A stretch of 64,000 bases of DNA, taken from UBA668 sp043740085 (GTDB lineage Bacteria; Actinomycetota; Acidimicrobiia; Acidimicrobiales; Ilumatobacteraceae). The stretch's first letter is position 1. Each line of letters starts with the position of its first letter. The position numbers were made by a program, and so were the translations under genes. Positions 18,381 to 27,920 of this stretch are shown here, one piece after another. Where the stretch lies: assembly GCA_043740085.1 (NCBI GenBank), contig JAYUCY010000133.1:19187-83186 (forward strand), in the 5' to 3' direction. The notes beneath the pieces are model-generated. The model made no database searches, was not told the DNA's origin, and was given only the letters and a program-made list of their open reading frames with translations.

Positions 18381-18956
18381 TCAGGACCCGACCCGGGCGA
18401 CGAACGCAGTGATCCGCTCGATGAACTCCGCGCGATGAAAGCGCTCGAACTGCTCCCAGGTGGTGAGGCTGCGCGTGTCGTGCACACGGTCCAGGAACAA
18501 CAGGCCTTCCAGGTGATCACACTCATGCTGGAAAGTGCCGGCGGTGAGGCCGCGACGAATCTCGTCGTGCTCCACGCCGTCGCGGTCCATCCAGCGGACG
18601 CGCACGTTGACGTTGCGCATCACGTTGCCACGCATGTTCGGCACCGACAGGCAGCCTTCGTTGACCTCCACCAACTCGTCGTCGAGCGGTTCGATGATGG
18701 GGTTGACCACGATGGTGAGCGGGATGCGCGGTTTGTACGGGTAGCGCGGGTTCTCGGTGACTTCGATGGTGGCGATTCGCACCAGCTCGCCCACCTGTGG
18801 GGCCGCGATGCCGGCACCGTTCGCCGCGTGCATCGTGTCGATCAGGTCGTCGATCAGTTGCTGCATCTCCGCCGACGCGAGTTCTTCACGGGTGACCTCA
18901 CGCGACCGCTCGCGCAGCAGCGGGTTGCCTACGTGGAGAATGTCGCGGACCGGCAC
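18381..18956 (-). CDS. def: peptide deformylase family protein inside the hut operon
   Basis: This 191-residue protein has all three peptide deformylase motifs: GAGIAAPQVG at residues 47-56, EGCLSVP at 100-106 (metal-ligand Cys102), and HECDH at 144-148. It should therefore be a catalytically competent Fe/Zn deformylase that releases formate from an N-formyl substrate. Its place is unusual. It is packed between hutU (3-base gap) and hutF (no gap) on the same strand, while fmt and other translation genes are absent. The operon produces N-formylglutamate and lacks hutG, so it could act on that compound. Ordinary peptide deformylation remains possible. Confidence 0.92.
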   Translation of the reverse strand: MPVRDILHVGNPLLRERSREVTREELASAEMQQLIDDLIDTMHAANGAGIAAPQVGELVRIATIEVTENPRYPYKPRIPLTIVVNPIIEPLDDELVEVNEGCLSVPNMRGNVMRNVNVRVRWMDRDGVEHDEIRRGLTAGTFQHECDHLEGLLFLDRVHDTRSLTTWEQFERFHRAEFIERITAFVARVGS

Positions 18957-18959
18957 GCC

Positions 18960-20614
<1,655 letters not shown>

Positions 20615-20615
<1 letters not shown>

Positions 20616-22162
20616 CACAACACCTCCAACGGGCCGACGGCGGTTTCGACCGCTGTAAGAACGCTGCCATCGGCAAGCAGCAATTCGGCTGTTCTGAGAT
20701 CGGGAGACAACCAGCGGTCCGGGCCAGGACCGGCGACCTTGTCGCGCAGTACGTGCAGTGCGGCACCGGTACCGGCGGAGGGCTGCAACGGGCCGCGTAG
20801 ATCAATCGCTGCTGCTGCGCAGACCAACTCGACTGCCAGGACTCGGCGCAGGTTGGCCACCGAGCGGCGCAGCTTGCAAGCCGCCGCCCAACCGTTCGAC
20901 ACATGGTCTTCCTGCATGGCGCTGGTGGGCATGCTTTGTGTGCTGGCCGGCACCGCCAGCCGCTGATTCTCGAGCGCCATCGAGACCTGCGTGTAGTGCG
21001 CAATCATCATGCCGCTGTTGACGCCAGCATCGGGTGAGAGGAACGGCGGCAGACCATGGGAACGAGCGACGTCGAGCATCCGGTCGGTGCGGCGCTCGGC
21101 GATGGCAGAGAGCTCGCTGGAGGCGATGGCCAGGAAGTCGCAGACGAAGCCGACGGGCGCGCCATGAAAGTTGCCGCAGCTCTCGACGCGACCATCGGGG
21201 AGAATCATCGGGTTGTCGATGGCCGACTGGAGCTCGCGCTCAGCAATCATCCGTGCGTGCGTCATCGTGTCGAGGGCAGCGCCGTGTACCTGCGGCGTGC
21301 AGCGCAGCGAGTATGCGTCCTGCACGCGCGAGTCGCCTTCACGGTGGCTGGCGACAATGGCCGAGCCGGCGAGAATGCGTGTGATGTTGCGGGCGCTGGC
21401 GGCCTGACCAAGCTGCGGGCGCAACGCCTGCAGCTCAGCGGAGAACGCCCGATCCGTGCCGAGAAGGCCCTCGACAGTCATCGCTGCGGTCAGGTCGGCC
21501 AGCCGGGCGAGTTCGCTGAGGTCGTGGAGCGCCAGGCACAGCATGCCCAGGATGCCGTCGGTGCCATTGATGAGCGCAAGTCCCTCCTTTGCCCGCAGCT
21601 GAACCGGAGTGAGGCCCGCTCGCTGGAGGGCACCGGCCGTCGGCTCGGGCGCGCCGCCGGCCCACACTTCACCTTCACCGATCAATGCCAAGGCGCAGTG
21701 GCTGAGGGGTGCAAGATCGCCGCTGGCACCTAACGAGCCGTGCTCCCGAACGACCGGGGTGATGCCAGCGTTGAGCATCGCCAACTGCAGCTCCACGATT
21801 TCCGGTCGCGCGCCGGAGAATGCCATCGCCAAGCTGCGGGCACGCAGGAACAGCATTGCCCGCACGACTTCAACCTCGACCGTGTCGCCCATACCTGCTG
21901 CATGCGAACGAACGAGGGCGACCTGTAGCTCTGCGGTCCGCTCCGCAGGAATCACAGTGCTGGCCAACGAACCGAAGCCGGTGGTCACTCCGTACACAGG
22001 CGTGTTGCCCGCCACGAAACCATCGACCAGTGCCGCCGAGCGACTCATCGCAGTGCGAGCTTCTGGCGACAGCTGAGCCGTCGTTCCGGCGCGAGCAACA
22101 CCGACGACATCGGCCAGACCGACCCCGTGGCTTCCCAACAGGACCTCAGCGGGTGTGTTCAT
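20615..22162 (-). CDS. hutH: histidine ammonia-lyase
   Basis: HutH deaminates histidine to trans-urocanate, the first step of the pathway. The Ala-Ser-Gly that cyclises to the MIO prosthetic group is at residues 146-148 in GSLGASGDLAPLSH. Other family stretches are YGVTTGFGSLA and QEDHVSNGWAAA. I place the start at 22162 (MNTPAEVLLG) instead of three codons earlier. It is the first gene of the minus-strand hut operon and is read divergently from the IclR regulator, with only 50 bases between them. Confidence 0.97.
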
Positions 22163-22180
22163 CGAGCGCAACAGCCTTTC

Positions 22181-22214
22181 ATTGTGTGCAAGAGCATGTC
22201 ATACTGCGCAACAT
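22181..22214. promoter_or_regulatory. candidate operator between hutH and the IclR gene
   Basis: An imperfect dyad with half-sites TGTGCA (22185-22190) and TGCGCA (22205-22210) sits in the 50-base divergent gap and ends at the IclR start codon. Only about 60% of outer arm positions match, so this is a weak, position-supported guess for binding by the divergent IclR protein. Confidence 0.25.
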
Positions 22215-22908
22215 GCCGCAAGCCTCCTCAGCATCGCAACCCCGGGCCACGGATCGTGGGCTGGCGTTGCTGCGAGTTGTTGCCGATCATGCCACTGACG
22301 GGACCGCCGGCGCTCACATTCATGGCATCACATTGGCCGACGCAGCACGGGCCGTTGAACTCTCGCCCAGCACCGCTCTTCGCCAACTGCGGTCGCTGGA
22401 GATGGCCGGTTTCGCCAGTCGCAGCGCTGATGGTCGTTACCTTCCGGGGCCTGAGCTGTTGCGAATCGCGCGCAGCCTGGCCGCCACTGCAACACTCCCC
22501 CGCCTTGCCGACGCCGCGCTGCTCACGCTGGCCGCGACCACGGGCGAGTCGGCGTACTTGGCCGAGGTAGCCGATAGTCGCCACGCCGTCTATGTCGCCA
22601 GCCATCCCGGCTCGCATGCGGTGCGCCACGTCAGCTGGCTGGGCCAACGCGTTACCCGGCGCACCTCCGCAGTCGGCGCCGCGCTGGCCGGCAAGGTCGA
22701 TGCCGATGGTGTCGCCGTTCGCCTCGACGCCGTCGAGCCAGGTATTACCGCCGTGTCCGCGCCCGTGAGCGACGGAAGCGGCCAGGTTGTCGGCGCCGTG
22801 AGCGTCGTAGGCCCCTCCTTTCGCCTCACCGGCCGCGAGTTGACAGCAGCCCGTGCAGCGGTAGCGAAGTGCGCGAAGGCCGTCGAGCAAGCGCTCGGCA
22901 CCAACTAG
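22213..22908 (+). CDS. IclR family transcriptional regulator, probable hut regulator
   Basis: This 231-residue protein has an N-terminal winged helix (RGLALLRVVADHATD, then LADAARAVELSPSTALRQLR) and a C-terminal IclR effector domain (ESAYLAEVADSRHAVYVASH, VSAPVSDGSGQVVGAVSVVG). It starts at 22213 and is divergent from hutH. HutC repressors are GntR-type, but an IclR-type HutR is known to activate hut genes in Corynebacterium, so an IclR protein here is consistent with actinobacterial practice. Whether it activates or represses is not visible. Confidence 0.9.
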   Translation: MPQASSASQPRATDRGLALLRVVADHATDGTAGAHIHGITLADAARAVELSPSTALRQLRSLEMAGFASRSADGRYLPGPELLRIARSLAATATLPRLADAALLTLAATTGESAYLAEVADSRHAVYVASHPGSHAVRHVSWLGQRVTRRTSAVGAALAGKVDADGVAVRLDAVEPGITAVSAPVSDGSGQVVGAVSVVGPSFRLTGRELTAARAAVAKCAKAVEQALGTN

Positions 22909-23210
22909 TCACGGTTCCATCGGGCGTGGAGATAGTCGCGCGCGGGATTGCTGGAGGCTCATCCACTAGCGGGACACGGCGACCCCACCAACTACAGCAA
23001 CCTCGTAAGTTGCAAATACGCCCTCTCAGATTTCGTGGAGGCAAACCGAAGTGTAGCGAAGGGGCGGCCGTACGGCCTGGAGCGGGAACATAGGACTGGA
23101 TCGGCCGACCCATATCGGCCAACGCCCGCTTGAAAGTCACCGTGTCCATCGTCTCCAAGCACTCCACTACTCTCGGTGCCGCGGCTTCCCGCCGTGAAGA
23201 GGGGGAAGTT
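22909..23210. other. 302-base intergenic region, no gene recognised
   Basis: The gap between the IclR gene and the hydrolase start contains no convincing coding frame. A hydrolase-frame ATG at 23130 would add 27 residues, but the GTG at 23211 has a better ribosome-binding site. I see no terminator, tRNA, attachment site or strong dyad. Confidence 0.4.
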
Positions 23211-24038
23211 GTGACGACCAACGAGGCGAGCGACGAAGGTCAGGCAATTACGTTCGGGGGATGGGCCGGAGATAGCTACGGCATCTCGGATGACCGGCCG
23301 CCGCTGGTGCTGCTTCACGGTCTGACCTTCAATCGCACGATGTGGGGGCCTGCGCTCAAGGCATTGAAGGTTGTAGATCCGGGTCGGCGTGTTCTCAATC
23401 TGGACCTTCCCGGCCACGGCCGATCGTCCCCGTCGGACTCGTACGCGATGGATGACGTCGTCGAAGGGTTGCATCACGTGATCGAAGAAGCGGGTCTTCG
23501 ATCCCCGATTCTGGTCGGCCACTCGGTAGCCGCGATCATCGCCACCAATTATGCGACGCAGCATCCCACGCGCGGCGTTGTGAACGTGGACCAGTCGTTG
23601 CGGACCGGCCCGTTCGCTGACATGTTGCGATCAATGAAAGCCCAACTTCGCAGCCCAGCATTTCCCTCGATCTGGACGAATTTCCTTGAGCACATGCACA
23701 TCGAGCTGCTGTCCGCCGACGCGCAGGAACTGCTCCGCTCGACGAGCACCCCGCGACCAGAGCTCGTAATCGGCTACTGGCATGACATCCTCAACCGCCC
23801 GGCTGACGATCTGAATGCGGCTTTTGAAGAGAGCCGAGCGAAGCTACGGGCGGAGACTCTGCCATACCTGCTGGTTGCCGGTGACGACGTCGATGATGAG
23901 TACCGCGAATGGCTGAAACAAGAGCTCCCACAGGCGTCGATTGTCGTGCTGTCCGGAAGCGGACACTTCCCACAACTCGCACAACCCGACATGTTCGCCG
24001 GGTACCTCGCAGACACCGCGTCGTGGTCCCTGAGGTAA
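23211..24038 (+). CDS. alpha/beta hydrolase
   Basis: This 275-residue hydrolase has the classic order: HG oxyanion motif (LVLLHGLTFNRTMWG), DLPGHGRSS, nucleophile elbow LVGHSVAA with the serine near residue 105, and the catalytic histidine in GSGHFPQLAQPD near the C-terminus. It resembles general esterase/lactonase or haloperoxidase-like members, and the substrate is unknown. I chose the GTG at 23211 because GAGGGGGAAG lies 3-12 bases upstream. A longer form from 23130 is possible. It seems to be a single-gene unit. Confidence 0.85.
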   Translation: MTTNEASDEGQAITFGGWAGDSYGISDDRPPLVLLHGLTFNRTMWGPALKALKVVDPGRRVLNLDLPGHGRSSPSDSYAMDDVVEGLHHVIEEAGLRSPILVGHSVAAIIATNYATQHPTRGVVNVDQSLRTGPFADMLRSMKAQLRSPAFPSIWTNFLEHMHIELLSADAQELLRSTSTPRPELVIGYWHDILNRPADDLNAAFEESRAKLRAETLPYLLVAGDDVDDEYREWLKQELPQASIVVLSGSGHFPQLAQPDMFAGYLADTASWSLR

Positions 24039-24165
24039 CAGGCGGTGCATCGACGCTACCGGTGGTCGCGCGCCGCCTACCGCCCAATGTAGCGAAGTGG
24101 TAGCTCCGAACTGTCGTTCCGCGCCACCGCCAAGCGAACGTTGCGCTCACTACTACTCTTGAGAA

Positions 24166-24585
24166 ATGGCGACAGCATTCGCATGGCGAGGCGTGTTCAC
24201 TTCGAGTGAGGTGAACGCGTTGCACGCGGAGGCGTTCGACACGCGAATATTCAGCACCGACGAATGGAATTGGGTCGACCAGCTCGCAGCGCACAGTCTC
24301 GGCTGGGTCACGGCCCGGAATCCGTCGCTCGGCGGTCGACTCATCGGCTTCGTCAATGTGCCGTGGGACGGACTCGTGCATGCCTGGATCCAGGACACGA
24401 TGGTGGCCAACGACGCTGGTCGGCAGGGCATCGCCACTCGGCTGATCGAAAGAGCGAAGCAAGGCGCTCGCTCGGCAGGGTGCGAGTGGCTTCACGTCGA
24501 CTTTGACGATCACCTACGCCCGCTGTACTTCGATGCCTGCGGATTCAAACCCACCAGTGCTGGACTGATCAACCTTGTCGAGTAA
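24166..24585 (+). CDS. GNAT family N-acetyltransferase
   Basis: This 139-residue acetyl-CoA-dependent acetyltransferase shows the GNAT core: beta-4 with AWIQDTMVAN, the pyrophosphate loop DAGRQGIATRLIERAKQGA, and LHVDFDDHLRPLYFDACGF. The substrate is unknown. It stands alone between the hydrolase and the convergent diguanylate cyclase. Confidence 0.85.
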   Translation: MATAFAWRGVFTSSEVNALHAEAFDTRIFSTDEWNWVDQLAAHSLGWVTARNPSLGGRLIGFVNVPWDGLVHAWIQDTMVANDAGRQGIATRLIERAKQGARSAGCEWLHVDFDDHLRPLYFDACGFKPTSAGLINLVE

Positions 24586-24695
24586 CGACCGAAGCCCTTG
24601 TCGGCTGTTCAATCTGGAGGCCGTTTGGGTCACGACGCCGGAAGGCGATTTCGCCCGGCAGCTCGTTCGGGCGCCCATACCGCCGGCAGCGCCCT

Positions 24696-25940
24696 TCAGC
24701 GCGCGGTCAAGCTCTTTCGGCTGCGTTTGTCTTCGTACATGGCGGCATCAGCGGCCGCGATGAGCAAGGTGGCGTCCCAGCCGACGGTGCGAGTGTTGGC
24801 TTCACCGGTGCTGGCCGGGCATGTCACTGTGCACCCATTGCCGATGTCAATCGGTTTCGCTAAGGCATCAGTGACGCGGGCGATCATGCCGTACGGGTCT
24901 GAGTGGGTGGTGTCGTGGACGATGACGAATTCGTCGCCCCCCACACGGGAGATGACGTCGGCCGCGCGGATGGTGGACAGCATGCGCCGGACCACTTCGC
25001 GCAACACGATGTCGCCGGCGTCGTGGCCGTACGTGTCGTTGACTGCTTTGAAGCCGTCCAAGTCCACGTAGGTGACGGACAAGTCGGTTCCAGCTCGTTG
25101 CGACCGGTCGAGGGCGCCGGTCAAGAGTTCGTCGAGCAGCCGCCGGTTGGCGAGGCCGGTGAGCGGATCGCGCAACGCGAGCGCGACCAGTTCCGTCTGT
25201 AGTGCCCGTATTTCGGTCACGTCGCGGCCGACGCCTTGGAGTCCGTCGTGTGTGAGCGTGATGCACATCTCGCCGATCACGACCCGCCCGTCGGGACGAT
25301 AGAAACGCATGTCGTATCGCTCCGGGATCGGTTCCCCCGCCAGCGCTGCAGTGACGAGCGTCTGTGCTTCGTGATCGATGATGTCAAAGAAGAGTTCGAA
25401 GTCGGCTTCCAGTTGCTCACGGCTGTAGCCGACAAACTTCTGCACCGATGGGCTCAAGTATGAGAAGTGGGGGGCGGGTGTCAGCGAGAAGCAGAAGACG
25501 ACGTCTGCGGAGCGTTCTGCCAAGGCGCGGAACCGGGTTTCGCTCGCTGAAAGCTCGAGTTCGGCCAAGTACCGATCGGTGACGTCACGACCGACCGTCA
25601 GCACCTCGGTGCCGTCTGCGACGAGACGGTCCGACCACGACAACCATCGGCCCGGCTCGTTCGGTGCCGGTCGAGCGACGACATCAACCAACGTCGGCGT
25701 CGCACGGCTGAGTCGACCCATCTGCACGCCGAGGCCCTCTAGTTCAGCCGGTGACAAGACGTCGCGTAGGCAGCAGCCGATGAGCTGATGGGGAGCTGCG
25801 CTGTGACCGGCGGCCCACGGCGCGTTGCAGTAGCGAATGGTCAGGTCTGGAACGGAGTAACGTACGACCCGTTCCGGCATCTGGTCAAGCATCTCCGATA
25901 ACCGGAAGTCATCCAGTTCGGACCTGTCGGCGCTCGTCAT
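24696..25940 (-). CDS. PAS domain-containing diguanylate cyclase
   Basis: This 414-residue cytoplasmic protein has two PAS-like sensor segments (residues about 15-130 and 135-250) followed by a GGDEF domain. The active-site GGDEF motif is intact at about residues 333-337 (SRVGGDEFVIVHD), so it should make cyclic di-GMP from two GTP. The RxxD inhibitory site is not obvious. I chose the start at 25940 (MTSADRSELD) because a strong GGGAGGAAAG site precedes it. A further 30 upstream codons are unlikely to be translated. No transmembrane helix is present. Confidence 0.9.
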   Translation of the reverse strand: MTSADRSELDDFRLSEMLDQMPERVVRYSVPDLTIRYCNAPWAAGHSAAPHQLIGCCLRDVLSPAELEGLGVQMGRLSRATPTLVDVVARPAPNEPGRWLSWSDRLVADGTEVLTVGRDVTDRYLAELELSASETRFRALAERSADVVFCFSLTPAPHFSYLSPSVQKFVGYSREQLEADFELFFDIIDHEAQTLVTAALAGEPIPERYDMRFYRPDGRVVIGEMCITLTHDGLQGVGRDVTEIRALQTELVALALRDPLTGLANRRLLDELLTGALDRSQRAGTDLSVTYVDLDGFKAVNDTYGHDAGDIVLREVVRRMLSTIRAADVISRVGGDEFVIVHDTTHSDPYGMIARVTDALAKPIDIGNGCTVTCPASTGEANTRTVGWDATLLIAAADAAMYEDKRSRKSLTAR

Positions 25941-26045
25941 CACTTTCCTCCCGGGAGACGCTGGTGACAACATCGTCCGACGTTGCATCGGCATGTCCGA
26001 ATGCCAGCTGAAGCGATTTGCCACGTCCACGATGGCGGGGCTCGA

Positions 26046-26801
26046 TCAGGTGGAGTGCAGCAGCGAGAGCAACGGCAAATAGTCATCGAGGTCGAACGGC
26101 ACGAAACCGCGAATTCGCAACTGGCCGCAGGCATCGGCGGCGATCGGGTCCGCTACCGCTGACGTGAACGCTGTTCGTAGGGCATCGACGTGAGCCCTGT
26201 GGCGCAGCGGCACGATCACCGGCAGGCACGGCACCAACGGCCCACTCCCCACGACCGACAATTCGCTGACCAGCAGCGGTTCGAGCGACGAGATCAACGC
26301 CCACGAGACTGCGTCGATTGACGCAACGTCTGCACGACCATCGGCGGCGGCACGAACGCTCCCCATGTGCGAGCCGGTCTCGACAATGTCGGGAGGCACA
26401 CCACCCCACGCACTCTGCAGGCTGACCCAGCCGGAGAGACTCTCGGAGCTGTTCATCGCCACTACGACGCCAGGACGCGCCCGCAGTTCCTCGAAGGTGG
26501 TCGGATGAAGAGTGACGAGCACCGACTGATACCTGCCACCCGCTGCACCCGGCACGTCGTAGTCAAACGTGCCAACGACGGCGACTTCATCTGCCAACTG
26601 CGTCACCAACGGCCAGCCGCATGTCTGCGCCAACAGCAGGTCGGGGTGACGCCAGACCACAGGAACCAGAACCTCCCACTCGAGCGAGGGTGGCCCCCAG
26701 CCGAGATGCTGACGGATTACGTTCCAGAGCGAATCCGTTGCACTCCGAAGCGGTTCGAACGGATACATCGCCAGCGACGCGACCATGGGCTCGTCCGTCA
26801 C
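26046..26801 (-). CDS. PhnD/SsuA-type substrate-binding-like protein without signal peptide
   Basis: This 251-residue protein resembles the periplasmic-binding fold of PhnD-like phosphonate/amine-binding proteins: VASLAMYPFEPLR, the CGWPLVTQLADEVAVVG segment, and SLSGWVSLQSAWG. It lacks a signal peptide and a lipobox, so it appears to be cytoplasmic or to act as a sensor or chaperone rather than as a transporter subunit. No ABC permease or ATPase is adjacent. It overlaps the membrane desaturase-like gene by 4 bases (ATGA), a pairing that suggests a shared substrate. Confidence 0.75.
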   Translation of the reverse strand: MTDEPMVASLAMYPFEPLRSATDSLWNVIRQHLGWGPPSLEWEVLVPVVWRHPDLLLAQTCGWPLVTQLADEVAVVGTFDYDVPGAAGGRYQSVLVTLHPTTFEELRARPGVVVAMNSSESLSGWVSLQSAWGGVPPDIVETGSHMGSVRAAADGRADVASIDAVSWALISSLEPLLVSELSVVGSGPLVPCLPVIVPLRHRAHVDALRTAFTSAVADPIAADACGQLRIRGFVPFDLDDYLPLLSLLHST

Positions 26802-27772
26802 GAAATGCCACGCGATCCGTACGGCCGCGCGCCCGGCGAGAGTGGGTGGTCCGGTTGGCAGAAGGGGGTGAAGAAGTACGTCCGCACCACCTCGAGATAG
26901 CCACCCGCATACAACCCGGCGCCCTTTTCGGCCAATGCGTCGGAGCCCATCTCGCGGTGCAACGCCGGAATCTTGTACCAGGCCAACTGCGGCGCGGCAT
27001 GGTGCGTGTGGTGCAGATTGTTATTGAGGAAAAGCAGCGCGACGGGCGGGCTGGCCTTGACCACCGCACTCCTCGTCCCTTCGGCAACGGCCGCGTGCTC
27101 CACGAACGAACGCAACTGAGTACACGACGCACCACCGAGACAAAAGCCCGCGACGTACACCAGCGGATTGAAGCCAACGATGCCGAATAGCCACCACCCG
27201 AGGGCTGCGCATACCGCGAGGTGCGAGGCCCAGGGACCCACTATCCCGCCGCGCGGGGCAAGGCGGATTTCCCTGCGCCAGAAACGAATGATGCCTCGCG
27301 GCACTCCGAACGTCAGACGACCCGGAATCGTGCGCATGCAAACGAAATAGCGGCGTCGCCACGGGCTGGCCCGATGCCACGACGGTGGCGACACGTAGAA
27401 CGACTCCGGGTCGTCGTCCGGGTACGTGAGGTCCGAGAGGTGGTGCCTGATATGCAGCGCCTTGTAACGCTTGAACGGCAGCCACAGCGACAGGGGAACC
27501 GATCCGATGGCGGTATTCACCCAGGTCCACCTCGTTGGGTGCCCGTGTAGCTGTTCGTGGCCCAGCGACATCCACAATCCGCCGAGAGGAACCAACACGA
27601 CGAGTTGCAAGAGCCAGGGAATGGAATCGTGCAGCAGCACCACCGACAGCCACGCAGCGAAGAACGCCGCCAGCAAGGCAACCGTCGGCCACTCCGTCGA
27701 CCTTCTTGAAGGTGCAATCGCTACCGTGATTGCTTTGAACTGAGAAGTGTCATTCGACAACTCCGCCTCCAC
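26798..27772 (-). CDS. fatty acid desaturase superfamily membrane di-iron enzyme
   Basis: This 324-residue membrane protein has the three histidine boxes of the desaturase/hydroxylase superfamily: HEQLHGH at residues 72-78, HIRHH at 107-111, and HHTHH at about 252-256. Hydrophobic spans surround residues 30-70 and 180-215. The superfamily uses a di-iron centre and O2 to desaturate or hydroxylate lipids, alkanes or small amines. Coupling to a PhnD-like binding protein and divergence from an MttB-type methyltransferase argue against a plain lipid role, but this is inference. Start at 27772. Confidence 0.87.
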   Translation of the reverse strand: MEAELSNDTSQFKAITVAIAPSRRSTEWPTVALLAAFFAAWLSVVLLHDSIPWLLQLVVLVPLGGLWMSLGHEQLHGHPTRWTWVNTAIGSVPLSLWLPFKRYKALHIRHHLSDLTYPDDDPESFYVSPPSWHRASPWRRRYFVCMRTIPGRLTFGVPRGIIRFWRREIRLAPRGGIVGPWASHLAVCAALGWWLFGIVGFNPLVYVAGFCLGGASCTQLRSFVEHAAVAEGTRSAVVKASPPVALLFLNNNLHHTHHAAPQLAWYKIPALHREMGSDALAEKGAGLYAGGYLEVVRTYFFTPFCQPDHPLSPGARPYGSRGIS

Positions 27773-27876
27773 CCACTCACCGGCCGCGTGCCCGGCTCGG
27801 TCGCCTGTACGTTACCCGCACGACCGTACCGGTTCGCGGCTTTGCGTGTTACAGGTTGAAATGGTGCGCGCGAGGC

Positions 27877-27908
27877 GGAATTCCTGAGACGACCGTACAA
27901 GGAATTCC
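27877..27908. promoter_or_regulatory. paired GGAATTCCT palindromes upstream of the MttB-type gene
   Basis: Two copies of GGAATTCCT begin at 27877 and 27901, exactly 24 bases apart, in the 148-base divergent gap between the desaturase-like gene and the MttB-type methyltransferase. The second copy ends 12 bases before the GTG start. A ten-base ACGACCGTAC also occurs twice nearby (27820 and 27889). The layout fits a dimeric repressor site, but no regulator is identified. Confidence 0.45.
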
Positions 27909-27920
27909 TCTGAGCGTGTA

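Noticed and set aside
24636..24664. GCCGG/GGCG inverted repeat between GNAT and diguanylate cyclase genes as terminator
   Set aside because: The stem is short and interrupted; not distinguishable from background GC palindromes.
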